Source: Pegoplata infirma (lineage: Eukaryota; Arthropoda; Insecta; Diptera; Anthomyiidae). From it: a stretch of DNA of 64,000 bases. This document shows, piece by piece, positions 33,056-45,429 of this stretch (the stretch's first letter is position 1; each line of letters begins with the position of its first letter). The notes beneath the pieces are model-generated. The model worked only from the letters and a program-made list of their open reading frames with translations. It made no database searches and was not told the origin of the DNA. The stretch covers positions 176,894,995 to 176,958,994 of the forward strand of contig OY992536.1 of the NCBI GenBank assembly GCA_963921195.1. The letters run 5' to 3'. The position numbers and the translations under genes are program-made.

Positions 33056-35090
33056 CGGAAAAGTGTCTCAGAATCTTCGAATTTTTTATTCGAAAAAATG
33101 TCTCAAAATCTAAGAGAATTTTTATACGGAAAAATGTTTCAGAATCTGAAAATTTGCCTATAAAATGTTTCAGAATCTGAGTATTTTTCTATATCGGAAA
33201 AATGTCTCAGTATCTGAGAATTTTTCGACATAGAAAAATTCTATATGGAAATCTGAGAATTTTCTACACGGAAAAATATCTCAAAATCTGAGAATTTTTC
33301 TATATGGAAAAATGTCTCAGAATCAGAGCCTTTTTCTATATCGGAAAAATGTCTCAGTATCTGAGAATTTTTCTACATAGAAAAATTCTATAAGGAATTC
33401 TAAATGGAAATCTGAGAATTTTCTACACGGAAAAATATCTCAAAATCTGCGAAATTTTCTATATGGAAAAATGTCTCAGAATCTGAAAATTTTTCTATAT
33501 GAAACACAATCTCAAAATCTGAGAATTCTTCTATTCGGAAAAATTGTCTAAGAATCAGAGAATGTTTCTATACCGAAAAATGTTTCAGAATCTGAGAATT
33601 TTTACTATATGAAAAAATGTCACAGAATCTGAAAATTTTTCTATGTGAAAAATTTCTCAAATTCTGATAAAGATTTAAAACTGATAATTTTTCTATACGG
33701 AAAATTGTCTTAGAATCTGAGAAATTGTAAATACGGAAAATTGTCTTAGAATCTGAGAAATTTTCTATACCCTAGTAAAAATATTCTGCTAATTTTACTG
33801 AATAGATCTAATTTGATCCGTAAAATGGTTGTATCAAATAATATCTAATTGTATTACTTTTGATCAAAAAATATAAAAATTGATACAATTTGATACTGAA
33901 TTTGGTCAAATCTAATTAGATCAAATTGATCTTATAATATCAATTTTTATATAATTTGATGAGCAAAACCAAAATACGAATCTAATCATATATGGAGCAA
34001 TATCTAACCATATAAAGTGGATCAACCGTATCAAAGTGATAGATACAATTTTATATAAATTTATACGGAAGCATATTAACTCATATAAGATTTTATCAAA
34101 TTATATATGATTAGACCAGAAAATTTTTACTCGGGTATGGAAAAATGTCTTAAAGTCTGAGAATTTTTTTACTTGGAAAAATGACTCAGAATCTGCGAAG
34201 TTTTCTATATCAGTACAATCTCTTGGAGTCTGTAAATTTTGTTATATGGAACACCGTCTCAACATCTGATTTTTTTTTTATTCTGGAAAATTGTCACAAA
34301 ATCAGTGAAGTTTACTTAACGGAAAAATGTCTCAGAATCTGAGAATTTTTCTATGTGAAAAAATGTCACAGATTTTGAAAATTTTTCTAGAAATTTTTCT
34401 GAGAATTTCTCTATGTAGACAAATGTTTCATAATCCAAAAATTTTTCTATTTGAAAAAAATTCTCTGAATTTAAGAATTTGTTTATACGAAAAATGACTC
34501 AGAATCTGTCATTTTTCTATATGCAAAGTTTTAGAATCTAAGAATTTTTCTTTATGGAAGAATGTCCCAGAATCTAAGATTCTTTTATGGGAAATATGTC
34601 TCAGAATCTGAAAATTATTCTGTAAGAAAAAATTTTCTCAAAATATGGGTATTTTTCTATACCAAAAAATGTTTTAGAATCTGAGAATTATACACGGGAA
34701 ATATGCTTCAGAATCTAAGAATTTTTCTATGTGAAAAAATTTCTCAGAATCTGAAATTTTTTCTATATAGAAAAATGATTCAAAATTTGTATGGAAAAAT
34801 ATTTCAGAGTCTGTATGGAAAAATAATTCAAAATCTAACAATTCTTTTATACGGGAAAATGTCTGTGATGATGAGGAATTTTGCATTACAGAAAATTTCT
34901 CAAATTTTTCTTTTTTTCGTTCAGGATCTTAGAGTTTTTCGATACGGAAAATTATCTCAGAATCTTAAATTTTTTCACAGACAACAATTTCTCATAATCT
35001 GAAATTTTTTTCTATACTAAAAAAATCTCAGAATCTGAAAATTTTTCTAAACGGAATTATTCTATACAGAAAAATATCTTAAAAGTTTCC
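33056..35090 (+). repeat. 36-bp tandem array, right part
   Basis: Continuation of the array at 26135-28479, same unit and dyad. It is interrupted by the 366-bp MITE at 33770-34135 and fades after about 35080. Confidence 0.85.
33770..34135 (+). mobile_element. CCCGAGTAAAAA-family MITE, 366-bp copy
   Basis: Starts CCCTAGTAAAAATATTCTGC and ends ATTTTTACTCGGG, with TA at 33768-33769 and 34136-34137. Excision with one TA restores TTTTCTATATGGAAAAATG, the local 36-bp repeat. The copy at 47331-47696 has the same length in the opposite orientation and near-identical sequence. Non-coding, Tc1/mariner-type by its TA target (inference). Confidence 0.9.
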
Positions 35091-36088
35091 CCACTTTTTT
35101 AACCTTGGAATACCTTCCTCCCGTTTAGTCATTCCATTGTGGTATGTTCACAAAATAACTTTTTATCCAAAAACAACAAAAAAAAACCATCACTATCAAA
35201 TACAAACCAACAAAAAAAAAACAAATCTCAATTCAACCTGCATAAGTCATAAAATAAGTTCAAAACTCAAATCAGTTTTATGATTTTTATACCATAAAAA
35301 TTTGGAGAAAAACAAACCCAAATAATGATTGAAGCCAGAAAAAAAAACAAACAAAAAAACTAACCAGTCAGAAAAATCATCTCAACTTAAACAAACAAAT
35401 ATAAAAACAGCATAAGGAAAAACTTAAATACAAACAATTAAGAAACAATTTTGAAATTGTTAAATAATGCGTTTTTTATTATTTAAGTACCATCTTTAGA
35501 ACACAACTGCAGTCTATAAAAAGAAAATATTGAAGTGATTATAAGACCAGACATTTTGGGTTTAGTTATTTAAAAGAAAGAGTATGAAATTTAAGAAATT
35601 AAGAGGGAGAAAATTTTCATATTTTGAGACATTTTTTTGGTATAGAAATATTCTCAGATTCTAAGACATTTTTCCTGACCCCATCAATTTTTTCCCACTA
35701 ACGATTTTTTCAAACAAAGTTTCATTTTGTTTTTTGAAAACCGGTACCAGAATCAGAACCAGGAATACCGGTTTTCCCGGTAATGTATCAGGAACCGGTA
35801 AAACGGTACTTAAATCGGGAATACCGGTACCGAGAACCGAGAAATAGACGGCACTAGCTGCGACAGTCATAAAATATTAAAAAAAATAATTTAAAAATGT
35901 TTTTAAGGGGAAAAAAGTCATGGACAAAATAAATAAAAATGCTGAAAAAAATGTACAAAAAACATTCCCGAAAAAAATTAAATCCCTTAAATAATCCCGG
36001 ACAGGTTTTTTTTTTTTTTTTTTTGCGTTTCGGACTAAAAATTTCATTAAAAATGATTTTAGAAAAAAAAAAATTTTTTTTTGTCCTA
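35091..36088. other. AT-rich DNA with ACCGGTACC repeat
   Basis: 35091-35640 shows no supported feature. 35735-35850 has several ACCGGTACC/ACCGGTTTTCCCGGTA motifs, typical of a small dispersed repeat but single-copy in this window. 35875-36088 is A/T-run DNA. Confidence 0.4.
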
Positions 36089-36089
36089 T

Positions 36090-36290
36090 CCAGACAGAAA
36101 AATACGGTGGGGCATACATTGGCAAAGAGTTAAAAGCGGGCCAAAGTTTGCAAAATATCCATTTTACAAAGAGTACTGTGTTGGCCCAATCTTTAAATGA
36201 TAACGCCAGTTTTACGTGTGCCCACGATTCTAGCCAACATTGGCAAACCGTGGGCACAGCAAAAAATACTGTACTGGTAAAATATTGTTA
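36090..36290 (+). mobile_element. Truncated CCCAGGCAG-family element
   Basis: CCAGACAGAAAAATACGGTG, then CGCCAGTTTTACGTGTGCCC and GCCAACATTGGCAAACCGTG, align with 55783-56080 and 52614-52740. The right end is missing. Confidence 0.6.
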
Positions 36291-37112
36291 TTTTGATGAA
36301 AATGTTCAATGGTTGTCTGAAAAAATTTTTAAACATTTTCTAAGTCCTGGACACAAAAAAAATATTTTAGAAAAAAAAGGTTTGACAAATTTTGTAAAAA
36401 CAAGTAAAAAAGTTAAATTCGACTTGGCCGAATCTATGAATACTCTCCACAATGCCATTTTTAAGTGATAGTAAATTTTCGAACGTGAAAAAAATAACAG
36501 TTTTGATTAGATATATTTTATTTTGTGTAAAAACTGTTTTTAAGTTATTTTTGAAAAAAAAAAAAAATTTACTATTTTTTTTTTTTGAGTGTAAAAATTT
36601 TTTTGAGTGTAAAATTCTTTTTGAGTGTAAAATTTTTTTCGAGTGTATTTTTTTTTTTTTTTTTTGTTTCGGTATAAAAAAATATTTTTGAGTGACAAAA
36701 ATACGTTGTAAAATATTCACGGGTTTTCAACACGTGAATTTAAGGCGACGATAATCTGAAATTCACGGTTTTGCTAATAACTTTTGAACCACTGGACCGA
36801 TTTGGCTGAAATTCAACACGAACTAGGCTAGAGAAACGAAAAATATATACGCCAAGCTTCAGCATCCTCAGAAAGTTATAGTGTTTTTTATCTCGTAAAT
36901 TCACGTAAAACCCTTGCCGAAATTCAGTCTTTTGCTCATAACTTTTGAATCACTGGACCGATTTCGCTGGATTGCAATACCAACCTGACCAGGTAAATGC
37001 CCAACATAGATACCAAACTTCAGGAGCCTCTATAAAGTCTTTTAAAAGTTAGCGTATTTTCAACAGGACGGATGGACGGACGGACGTCGCTTGATCCTCT
37101 TAAAATCGATCG

Positions 37113-39447
37113 AGGACATTCTATGTCAAATCAGACACTTTGAAAACATTTTTTTTTAGATTTTCCCAATTTGTTTACAGTTTTAAGTACCTTTCGAAAA
37201 CTCCTTCGTGGTACATTTTCAGATTTTTTTGATGACCCGTTAATAAGATATCGAATTTTTAAAAATTGGTAGTTTGTTCCTTTACTCAAACTTCTTTTAC
37301 TCATAACTTCTTCAATAATGGTCCAAATTGCAATTTTTTTTTTTCAAAATTTCTCATTTTTGAAAATGTTTGTACTCTTCGATTTTTTTGAAATTTTTTT
37401 GTGTAAAACTTCTATCGATTCTACAAATTTTTTGCCCAAGAGGATCGTAGGATAACGATTATTACTATTTTTTTAAATTTTTTGAAAAAATTTTATTGTA
37501 ATTTTCCAATCTTAAAATCATTTCTACTGCTCCAATGGTGCGTCACAGAGGGGTCATTTATAAGACCGACCCCCATTAATTTTTACGTCTTAACATTTCT
37601 TAGAAACAAACTAATACCCTATCTCCAATTTCTAAGAGGGCTCCCACACAAAACGACATTTTTAAAAATTTGCTCCAACCGCTCTAACTGCCCTAATAGT
37701 GCCCTTAGAGCAACAAAATGTACATTTTTTTATTTTTTGTAAATTTGTTTTATTTAATCAGCTTCTACCGGTCCAATGGTCCGTCCGAATTAGTGAGACC
37801 GACCCCCATTTATTTTTACCCTACAACATTTTTTGAAAACATTTCTACGCCCTTTTTCCACTCCCTAAGTAGGCTCTCATACAAATAACAGTAGGAGCAA
37901 ATTTTATAAAAATATAATTTTGAATGGAAGCCTTCTTAGGGAGTGGAGATAGAGCGTAGGTTATTTTAAAAAAATGTTGTAGGGTAAAAATAAATGGGAG
38001 TCGGTCTAATGACCCCTTTCGGACGCACCACAGGGCCGGTATAATCTGATTAATTAAAACGAATTTACAAAAAATAAAAAAAAATTGTATGGGGACCGCC
38101 TTAACAGTTAAGGATAGAGGGAAGATGTGTTCAGAGGAAATGATTGGACTTAAAAATATTGTGGTTTGGTCATTCATTTTGTTGCTCTAAGGGCACTATT
38201 ACGGCAGTTAGAGCGGTTGGAGCAAATTTTAAAAAATTTCGTTTTGTGTGGGAGCCCCCTTAGCAATTGGAGATAGGGTATTAGTTTGCTCCAAAGAAAT
38301 GTTTAGACGTAAAAATTAACGGGGGTCGGTCTAGGAAATGACCCCTCTATGACGCACCATTGGAGCAGTATAAATGATTTTAAGATTGGAAAATTACAAT
38401 AAAATTTTTTCAAAAAATTTTAAAAAATAGTAATAATTAGGGATGAGATTTTCATGCACTAAAAAACGAAAATATACGCTTAAAATATGCACTAAAAAAT
38501 TCAAAATATGCACTAAAAAATAAAATGTGAGCAATAAAAGTCTTGTTTTCATTCGAAAAACTTCTTAAAAAAGCAAAAAATAACACCGGGCTTAAATAGT
38601 AACATTTAAAACTTTATATAACCAGGATTTTTTTTGGAAATTATGACAATCTATAAAAAAAATTAAAAAGAAAAAAAAAAATTTTCTTATTTTCATAATA
38701 AATTTTTAAAATTTAAAATATTTTTTGAAACAAATAAATTTCAATTTGTGTTTTTGCTAATTTATAACAAAATATGCAAAAATATGCACTTAAAAGTTGG
38801 GAATATGCACAATATATGCACTTAAAACAGAAATATGCAAAAATATACATTTTAACCAAAATATGCAAAAATATGCAAAAACAAATCGATGCCATTTTAA
38901 AGCAAATTTTTTGATTCGGAAAGATAATTGGTCAACATCGTTTTTAGACTATCGACAAAAAACATGCATTTGCATGGAAATCTCATCCTTAGTAATAATC
39001 GTTATCCCATGATCCTACTGGGCAAAAAATTTGTAGAATCGATAGAAGTTTTACACAAAAAAATTTCAAAAAAATCGAAGAGTACAAACATTTTCTCAAA
39101 TGAGATTTAAATTTAAAACTTAAAAATCGTATACTAGAGCGCTTTTAAGAATTTTTACGTAAAAAAATAAAAATTTACGTAAAAAAATAAAAATTTACGT
39201 AAAAAAATAAAAATTTACGTAAAAAAATAAAAAATTACGTAAAAAAATAAAAATTAAAAAAAAAATTTAAATTTGGACCATTATTGAAGAAGTTATGAGT
39301 AAAAGAAGTTTGAGGAGTAAAGGAACAAACTACCAATTTTTAAAAATTTGATATCTTTTGAACGGGTCATCAAAAAAATCTGAAAATTTACAACGAAGGA
39401 GTTTTCGAAAAATTTAAAAGTGTCCGATTTGACATGGAATGCCCAAT
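37113..39447. mobile_element. TGGGGCATTCC foldback element, nearly complete
   Basis: Arms of about 800 bp or more meet near 37890-37910 and carry GCGTCACAGAGGGGTCATTT, GACCGACCCCCATTAATTTT and TGGTCCAAATT in mirror order. The left end is decayed (ATTCTATGTCAAATCAGACA). The right end is intact (GTGTCCGATTTGACATGGAA) and next to TA. The right arm holds a hAT-type MITE (38438-38991) and a local ACGTAAAAAAATAAAAATTT tandem (39157-39255). No ORF of substance. Confidence 0.75.
38438..38991. mobile_element. hAT-type MITE, 554 bp, perfect 8-bp duplication
   Basis: Starts TAGGGATGAGATTTTCATGC and ends GCATGGAAATCTCATCCTTA. GTAATAAT lies on both sides (38430-38437, 38992-38999). The interior has ATGCACTAAAAAA and AATATGCAAAAATATGCA repeats. 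It lies in one arm of the foldback at 37113-39447 and is absent from the other, so it inserted after the arms were formed. Confidence 0.9.
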
Positions 39448-39540
39448 ATACTTTATGGGGTCCTAGACTAATATTTCGAGGTGTTACAAACGGAATGACA
39501 AACTTATATATACCCTCTATCACTAGAGTGGCCGTGTGCC

Positions 39541-40885
39541 GTGTGCCTTACTAGGGCACATGACACATCTACCCTACTATGGGCACAAAGCACACGTGCG
39601 ATGTGCCGGGCACATGACACACTTCGAAATGTGACGTAAGTCACATGTGTGTGCCATTAATTACCCTATTTTTTGCTCAAATTTTCATATTTAATATTTC
39701 TTTTTTATTTTTCTACGGAAATTAATTAACTTAAGGCAATTTACACAAAAATATTTGTGTTGAAAACCCATTTAAACCATAAAACCACAAGTTGGTTATT
39801 TGTGTTTTCTTTTTTTTTTTAATTTTTGTAATTTTATTTTTGTTTTTAATCTTTTAAAGAATTTTCATGCAATTAAACTATAACAGAATGAATGCCCAAA
39901 CTTACACCCCATTACAACTAGCGTTACTTTGCACCACTACTTGGTAAAACAAAAAATATATTTTATTACACCATGGTGAATTGAAAATGAGCGGAAATTA
40001 AATTAGACATTTTTTTGAATTTGCTTTTGTAATTTCAAAATTTTCAGTGATTCTTTTTCAAAATTGTATTTTTCTTTTTTTTAACAGAATTGATAGTTTC
40101 TCAATTTTAATTAAATTTTAATTGATAATTTTAAAAATTAAAATAATTTCAGTAAGAACTGGTGTCATTCTTTAGGAGGGTTTGGGAAGCTCTTACAGAC
40201 AGCGAAACTAAAAACCAAAGTAACCAAATAAACATTCACATGACTATAGACCATTTTTCCAACGCAAATTTACAACACACCAAACAAACCATTACATACA
40301 CATACAGCTAGCGCCCACACACACACACATACATATACAACCAACGCAATTTATTGCCACAAATACCTCAGACTCCATTATCCTTTATTCTTGTTGCTAA
40401 TGTTGTTATTGTAGTAGTAAAAGTAGTACAATGAATATTTTTTGTAAATGTATTTGTTTGTGTTGTTGTTTCTTGTTATTATTCTGTTTGGATATTTGTA
40501 TGTGTCCGTGTTAACAATAAACAATTGTACTTTTACACAATTCTTTTTTTATCTTAATTTCATTTCATTCCTTTACATTTTTAAGTTGCATTGTTTTGTA
40601 ATTGTTGTTCTTCTGCATTCTTCTACATATTTTATTGTTTCTTTCTTTCGTGTTTTTTTTTTTTTTTTGGTATTTTAATTTACTTAATACTACAACGATA
40701 ATTTTTCACACATTTTTTTTTTAATGTAGAAAAAACAAACGTTTTTTTATTTTTCTAAAGTAAAAAAAATAACAGGATAAAAGGATAAACAAATAAAAAC
40801 ATTAACATTACAAATACGATTTTCATGAAATAAAGTGAAAGTATTAATTGTGGCAAAACACAATGGAAAAATTAAAAGCAATCAG
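39541..40885. other. Unique AT-rich DNA with CA/TG-rich stretch
   Basis: 39541-39660 has repeated GCACATG/GTGTGCC motifs (GGGCACATGACACA). 40310-40340 is a short (CA)n. No exon or transposon terminus recognised. The low-complexity ORF at 40448-40678 is TTT/TTG-rich and not credible. Confidence 0.4.
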
Positions 40886-41449
40886 AGTAAAAAAGTCGGT
40901 CTTATAAATGACCCCTCTATGACGCACCATCGGAGCAGTAGAAATGATTTTAAGATTATAAAATTACAATAAAATTTTTTCAAAAAAATTTTAACAAATA
41001 GTAATAATCGTTATCCCACGATCCTCCTGGGCAAACAATTTGTAGAATCCATAAAAGTTTTACACAAACAAATTTCAAAGAAATCAAAGAGTACAAACAT
41101 TTTCAAAAATGAGATTTAAATTTTAAAACTTAAAAATCGCATACTAGAGCGCTTTTAAGAATTTTTTTGGGATGTTTTTTAAAAAGTACGTAAAAAAAAA
41201 ATTTTTTGAAAAAAAAAAATTGAAATTTGGACCATTATTGAAGAAGTTATGAGTAAAAGAAGTTTGAGTAAAGGAACAAACTACCGATTTTTAAAAATTC
41301 GATATCTTTTAAACGAGTCATCAAAAAAATCTGAAAATTTACCACGAAAGAGTTTTCAAAGGGTACTAAAAACTGTAAACAAATTGGGAAAATCAAAAAA
41401 AAAAAAAAAATTTAAAAGTGTCCGATTTGACATGGAATGCCTCATATAT
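40886..41449. mobile_element. Solo arm of the TGGGGCATTCC foldback
   Basis: GTCGGTCTTATAAATGACCC through GTGTCCGATTTGACATGGAA to GCCTCA then TA. Collinear with the right arm at 38340-39447 but lacking the hAT MITE. The partner arm is absent. Confidence 0.7.
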
Positions 41450-41912
41450 ATTATTAATCCATGATCCATGATATTATTGATCCATGATCGATTCTAAGAC
41501 ATTCTATGAATGCCCGTCTGTCTGTAGATAACACAATGCAGTCCAAAATAAAACAGCTAGACTCCTGAAGTTTGGCACAAATATTTATCATGTTCATAGG
41601 CAGGTTAAGTTCGTGAATGGTCAAAATCGAGCCAGGGGAAAAAAAGTTCCCCTTAAAGAACTGAACCAACTTCTGAAAAAATATACTTTTTTTAATTGTT
41701 TTTTTGTATTTTCGTAAAATAAATGAAACATTTGGTATATTTATCGCAATTGGAAGGTGCTCTCAACGTCCCCACTGACCCCATCAAATCCCTACACACA
41801 CCCCCCCCCCCAAAAAAAATAAACGCCCCCGACAATTTTTTTTAATTTTATTTACATTTTGGAGGGTATACAAAATTTGGCCCAGCCGAATTTAACACTC
41901 ACTTGTTTTTTA
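41450..41912 (-). mobile_element. DINE/Helentron-like repeat, truncated
   Basis: Same orientation and sequence as 60338-60862 (GTCCAAAATAAAACAGCTAG, GAAGTTTGGCACAAATAT, GGAGGGTATACAAAATTTGG). It ends with hairpin remnants AGCCGAATTTAACACTCACT TGTTTT. The other end is replaced by the solo foldback arm at 40886-41449. Confidence 0.6.
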
Positions 41913-41914
41913 GT

Positions 41915-43019
41915 TCTGTCAATTACACCGCTCAACAAATCGAAGGTTTTTGGCTCCGGTTTGAAGTTTCATATAAAATTTTAAAAGATTTTGACTCGCT
42001 GATTCCAATCTGAGTTCCAAATTTCTCCATCACGTCTAGAATTTTAATTATTCGCGGTTGAAAATGCGAAAAAACGCGATTTTTGCCTTTTTTTGAAAGC
42101 CTGCACAGCAGCCACTGGGTGAAATAAAAATCTGGTATAAAGCGTTAGAGTAGAATTAAACTATGATCTCAAATATAGGATCAAAAAAATTTGAATTTGT
42201 TGCACTATTATTGGCCAAACATGTATTTTAAAAACAAATTAGAAAAAGCACCATTTTTAAAAGTCTCTAAAACAAAAACCAGATGATCAATCTTTACTGT
42301 GATGAGCTCAAAATTTAGGCAAAAGTTCATTCTTTTTTATAGACTTTTAAACCCATTAAAGATTTTTTCCGGTTTATACAAAAAATAACACAGAAAACTT
42401 AAATTTGTAAAATATTTATTTTTTTAGTTTTAATTGTATAAAAAACGAAAAAAATTAACACTTTGAAATAAAACTTAAGAAAGTTTTTTTGAAAAAGGAT
42501 GACAGCAAACTATTTCTGTAAAATTACAAAATAATCTGCTAAAATATGTTCAAAAATGTGTTTAAAAATATCGTTTTAATTGCATAAAACCAAACAAAAA
42601 AATTGAGAAATAAACCCTTTGAAAAAAAAAAACTTAGAAATTTTCTTTAAAAAAGAATGACAGCAAAGTTTTTCTGTATAATTGAAAAATAATCTGCTAA
42701 AAATATGTTCAAAAATATTTTAAAATTCAGCAAGTAGAATCGGTAACAACGCAGTAAATTTTCTGTTATTTTCTAAAACTGAATGACAGAGATTTTAGTA
42801 AAAATATCCATTTTAGCAGAAAAAACTGCTGAATGTTTTTTAAATCAAATTGAAAGTCGATTTAGATATTTTTTGACAGAGGGCCCGGTAGCGACCCCTA
42901 AACCTTAATGAAAATTTTTGAAAAAAAAAAAATCATGTGTTATTTTCTCACGGTACTTAATATACATATATTCCGGGTGGCCCATACAAAAATCTAATAT
43001 TTGTTTTTATGAACCACCC
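41915..43019. other. Non-coding DNA with a 175-bp tandem duplication
   Basis: Two diverged copies about 175 bp apart (42480-42560 and 42655-42725) share GATGACAGCAAACTATTTCT-like and AATAATCTGCTAAAA-like blocks. The rest shows no recognised feature. The region ends at the TA flanking the MITE at 43022. Confidence 0.5.
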
Positions 43020-43095
43020 TACACTCAAAGAACTGGAAAACAATTTGTCATAAAAGTTCGTCCAATGAAAGTTTTTAATGAAGTTTTCATAAATA

Positions 43096-45271
43096 CAAAA
43101 GATTACAGACCAATCAGTTTAACATCTTTTCTTTTGAAAACACTGGAAAGGATAATTGATCTATATATACGAGAGCATTTAGGTACAAATTTTCTATCGG
43201 ATGCACAGCATGCTTACCAGCAGGGTAAATCCATAGAGACTGCGCTTCATTCACTTGTACAGAAGGTAGAAGTATCCCTGGAGTATAAGGAATTTGCTCT
43301 TGCAGCATTTCTGGATATAGAAGGGGCTTTTAACAATGTAAATACAAAGACGATAGTTAATGCTTTGGACAAGGCTTCAACTAACAGTTGTTTGAGTAAA
43401 TGGATAGAGCAAATGCTTTCATGTCGGGAAATAACGGCCGAATGGGGTCATGCAAAAACATCTCGTTACGCTACTAGAGGAACACCACAAGGTGGGGTTC
43501 TGTCACCACTGCTCTGGCTCCTGGTGTTGGACCCCATTTTAAAGGAACTGAAGACTTTAGGAACCACAACAATAGCATAGGCTGATGATGTGGTTATTCT
43601 ATCATGTGGCAAATATCTGGATACTGTATCCGAGATTTTAGAGGGCTCACTTAAGGCTATGTGGAAGTGGGCTTCAGGAAATGGACTTAATGTCAACCCG
43701 CAGAAAACGGAAATGGTTCTTTTTACTAGAAAATACAAAATCCCGGAATTTAGAAAGGTTCTAGTGGGAGGAGTTGAAATTCCAATATCACCGCATGCCA
43801 AATTTCTTGGAGTGTTCTTGGACAGTAAGCTGTTCTGGAACAAGAACTCTGAAGAAAGAGTAAAAAAGGCAAACAACGCGTATTACGCGTGTAAGAAAAT
43901 GTTCGGCAGTACCTGGGGTCTAGAACCTAAAGTAACTTACTGGATTTATACCTTAATCGTAAGACCAATCTTACTCTATGGAGTTTTAGTCTGGCATAAG
44001 GCACTCGAAAAGGATGTGACGCTTAAAATGTTTCAGAAGCTTCAACGGCAAATGGGACGGAGTATCACTGACGCTTTGAGAACAACATCAGCCGACTCTA
44101 TCGACACTTTATTGCACTTATTACCAATTGATCTCTTTGCTAAGGGCGAGGCTTACAAAGCTTGCCTCAGACTCAAAGAGTCAAATTGGTTCAAGTATCG
44201 CAACTTTGGACACAGTAACATTGCTAATATGGACCGTATTGACTCTGATTACACAGTGCCCAAACTATTTTTCGACCGGAAATATGAAGTTAGATTTCCG
44301 GATCGAGAATTGTGGTCGACCTGGCAGGACCCTCCTGCGAACTCAATAAATATCTTTACTGATGGATCGAAGCAATCGCATGGTGTTGGAGCTGTTTTCA
44401 CGATACTGGAACTAGACCAACACTTATCTTTTAAATTACCCGTGGACTCGAGTATCTTTCAGGCTGAGATAGCTGCTATATCAAAAGCTGTGGAATATAT
44501 GGCAAAGGAAAAAGGTGCCACCCTTAATTTCTACGTGGATAGTCAAGCTGCTCTAAAGGCACTCTTGAGCTACCAAATTAAATCGAAAACGGTTTTAAAG
44601 TGTTACGAGAATTTAAAACAACTTTGCTTAAATAATGAAGTTACCTTATTATGGGTACCAGGGCACGAAGGAATAGAAGGAAACGAGAAAGCAGATGAAC
44701 TCGCGAAACTTGGAGCAGATGGCATAGGTACCACCATAATGCTTTCACCGCCACTCCAGCATTTCAAACTTAAACGAAATACCCTTACTGTCGCCAAAGC
44801 AAATCGAAGATGGAAGGAACTTGGGACAAGTCGTATAAGCAGAATTTTATGGCCACGCTATGATTTAGGAAGAACTAAATTCTTACTTACACTTACGAGA
44901 ATAGAATGTCGTATGTTGACAGGTTTAATAACGGGACACTGTCTTGTCGGAAAACATGCCAAGAACATGAATCTTATTACGGACACAAACTGTAAAAGGT
45001 GCGAGACACCAGACGTCGAAGAGACCATTGAACACATCCTGTGTCACTGCCCGGCTTTGGCACGAACTCGACTATCAATTATAGGAATTTCACAGTTCGA
45101 GACTTTGGAGGAAATTACGAGGATAGACCTGAAGAGCTTGAAACAATTCGCAATGAAGGTCAATGTATTTAGTTTACATCGATAAGCGGAAAAAGTTTTG
45201 TGGTATCGCTATGGACCAATTGGTCTATGCGGAGTGCCCATCTGGCACCGCCACCCTAACCTAACCTAACC
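43096..45271 (+). mobile_element. 5-prime-truncated non-LTR retrotransposon (LINE)
   Basis: Flanked by the 10-bp duplication TTCATAAATA (43086-43095 and 45272-45281). It begins inside the reverse transcriptase, so ORF1 and the endonuclease are missing, typical of incomplete target-primed reverse transcription. It ends with a CCACCCTAACCTAACC tail instead of poly(A). RNase H downstream of RT places it among RNase H-bearing non-LTR clades (I/LOA-like; clade not resolved). Confidence 0.9.
43098..45185 (+). pseudogene. LINE reverse transcriptase / RNase H ORF, one internal stop
   Basis: RT motifs in order: DYRPISLTSFLLKTLERII at the start, AAFLDIEGAFNNV (around 43300, catalytic Asp), GTPQGGVLSPLLW (around 43480), then ADD at 43581-43589. 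The codon before ADD, expected to be the Tyr or Phe of the catalytic F/YADD box, is TAG (43578-43580). The frame is otherwise open to 45185. RNase H follows with FTDGS (44355), FQAE, YVDSQAAL and WVPGHEGIEGNEKADELA (44650-44705), so its acidic residues are kept. A C-terminal CKRC...HILCHC motif (44991-45050) resembles the Cys/His finger of such elements. One nonsense change inactivates an otherwise well-kept ORF. Confidence 0.9.
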
Positions 45272-45429
45272 TTCATAAATATTATGAAAATTTTCAAAAA
45301 TATAATGAAATGTTTCATAAATCCTATGAATATTTATGAACCATTTCATAAATATAATGAAACAGTTTCATTGGACGAACTTTTATGATGAGTTTCATTA
45401 TATAAATGAAAGCTTTTTCTTTGTGTGTA

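Larger units (their letters stand above)
36399..39540 (+). mobile_element. DINE/Helentron-like repeat carrying a foldback element
   Basis: The left part, 36399-37112, starts ACAAGTAAAAAAGTTAAATT with the hairpin-like TTCGACTTGGCCGAA and contains ACCACTGGACCGATTTGGCT and (GGAC)n. The right part, 39448-39540, has ACTTTATGGGGTCCTAG and TATATACCCTCTATCACT. The separated halves are collinear with the uninterrupted copy at 57608-58216. Confidence 0.6.
43022..45427. mobile_element. TA-flanked MITE carrying a LINE insertion
   Basis: Left end CACTCAAAGAACTGG, right end CTTTTTCTTTGTGTG, TA at 43020-43021 and 45428-45429. Inverted blocks AAAAGTTCGTCCAATGAAA (43053) and TTTCATTGGACGAACTTTT (45367) pair. 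Without the LINE (43096-45271) and one target duplication it would be about 220 bp. Related in design to the MITE at 27757-28012 (TTCATAAATA and CAATGAA blocks). Confidence 0.85.
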
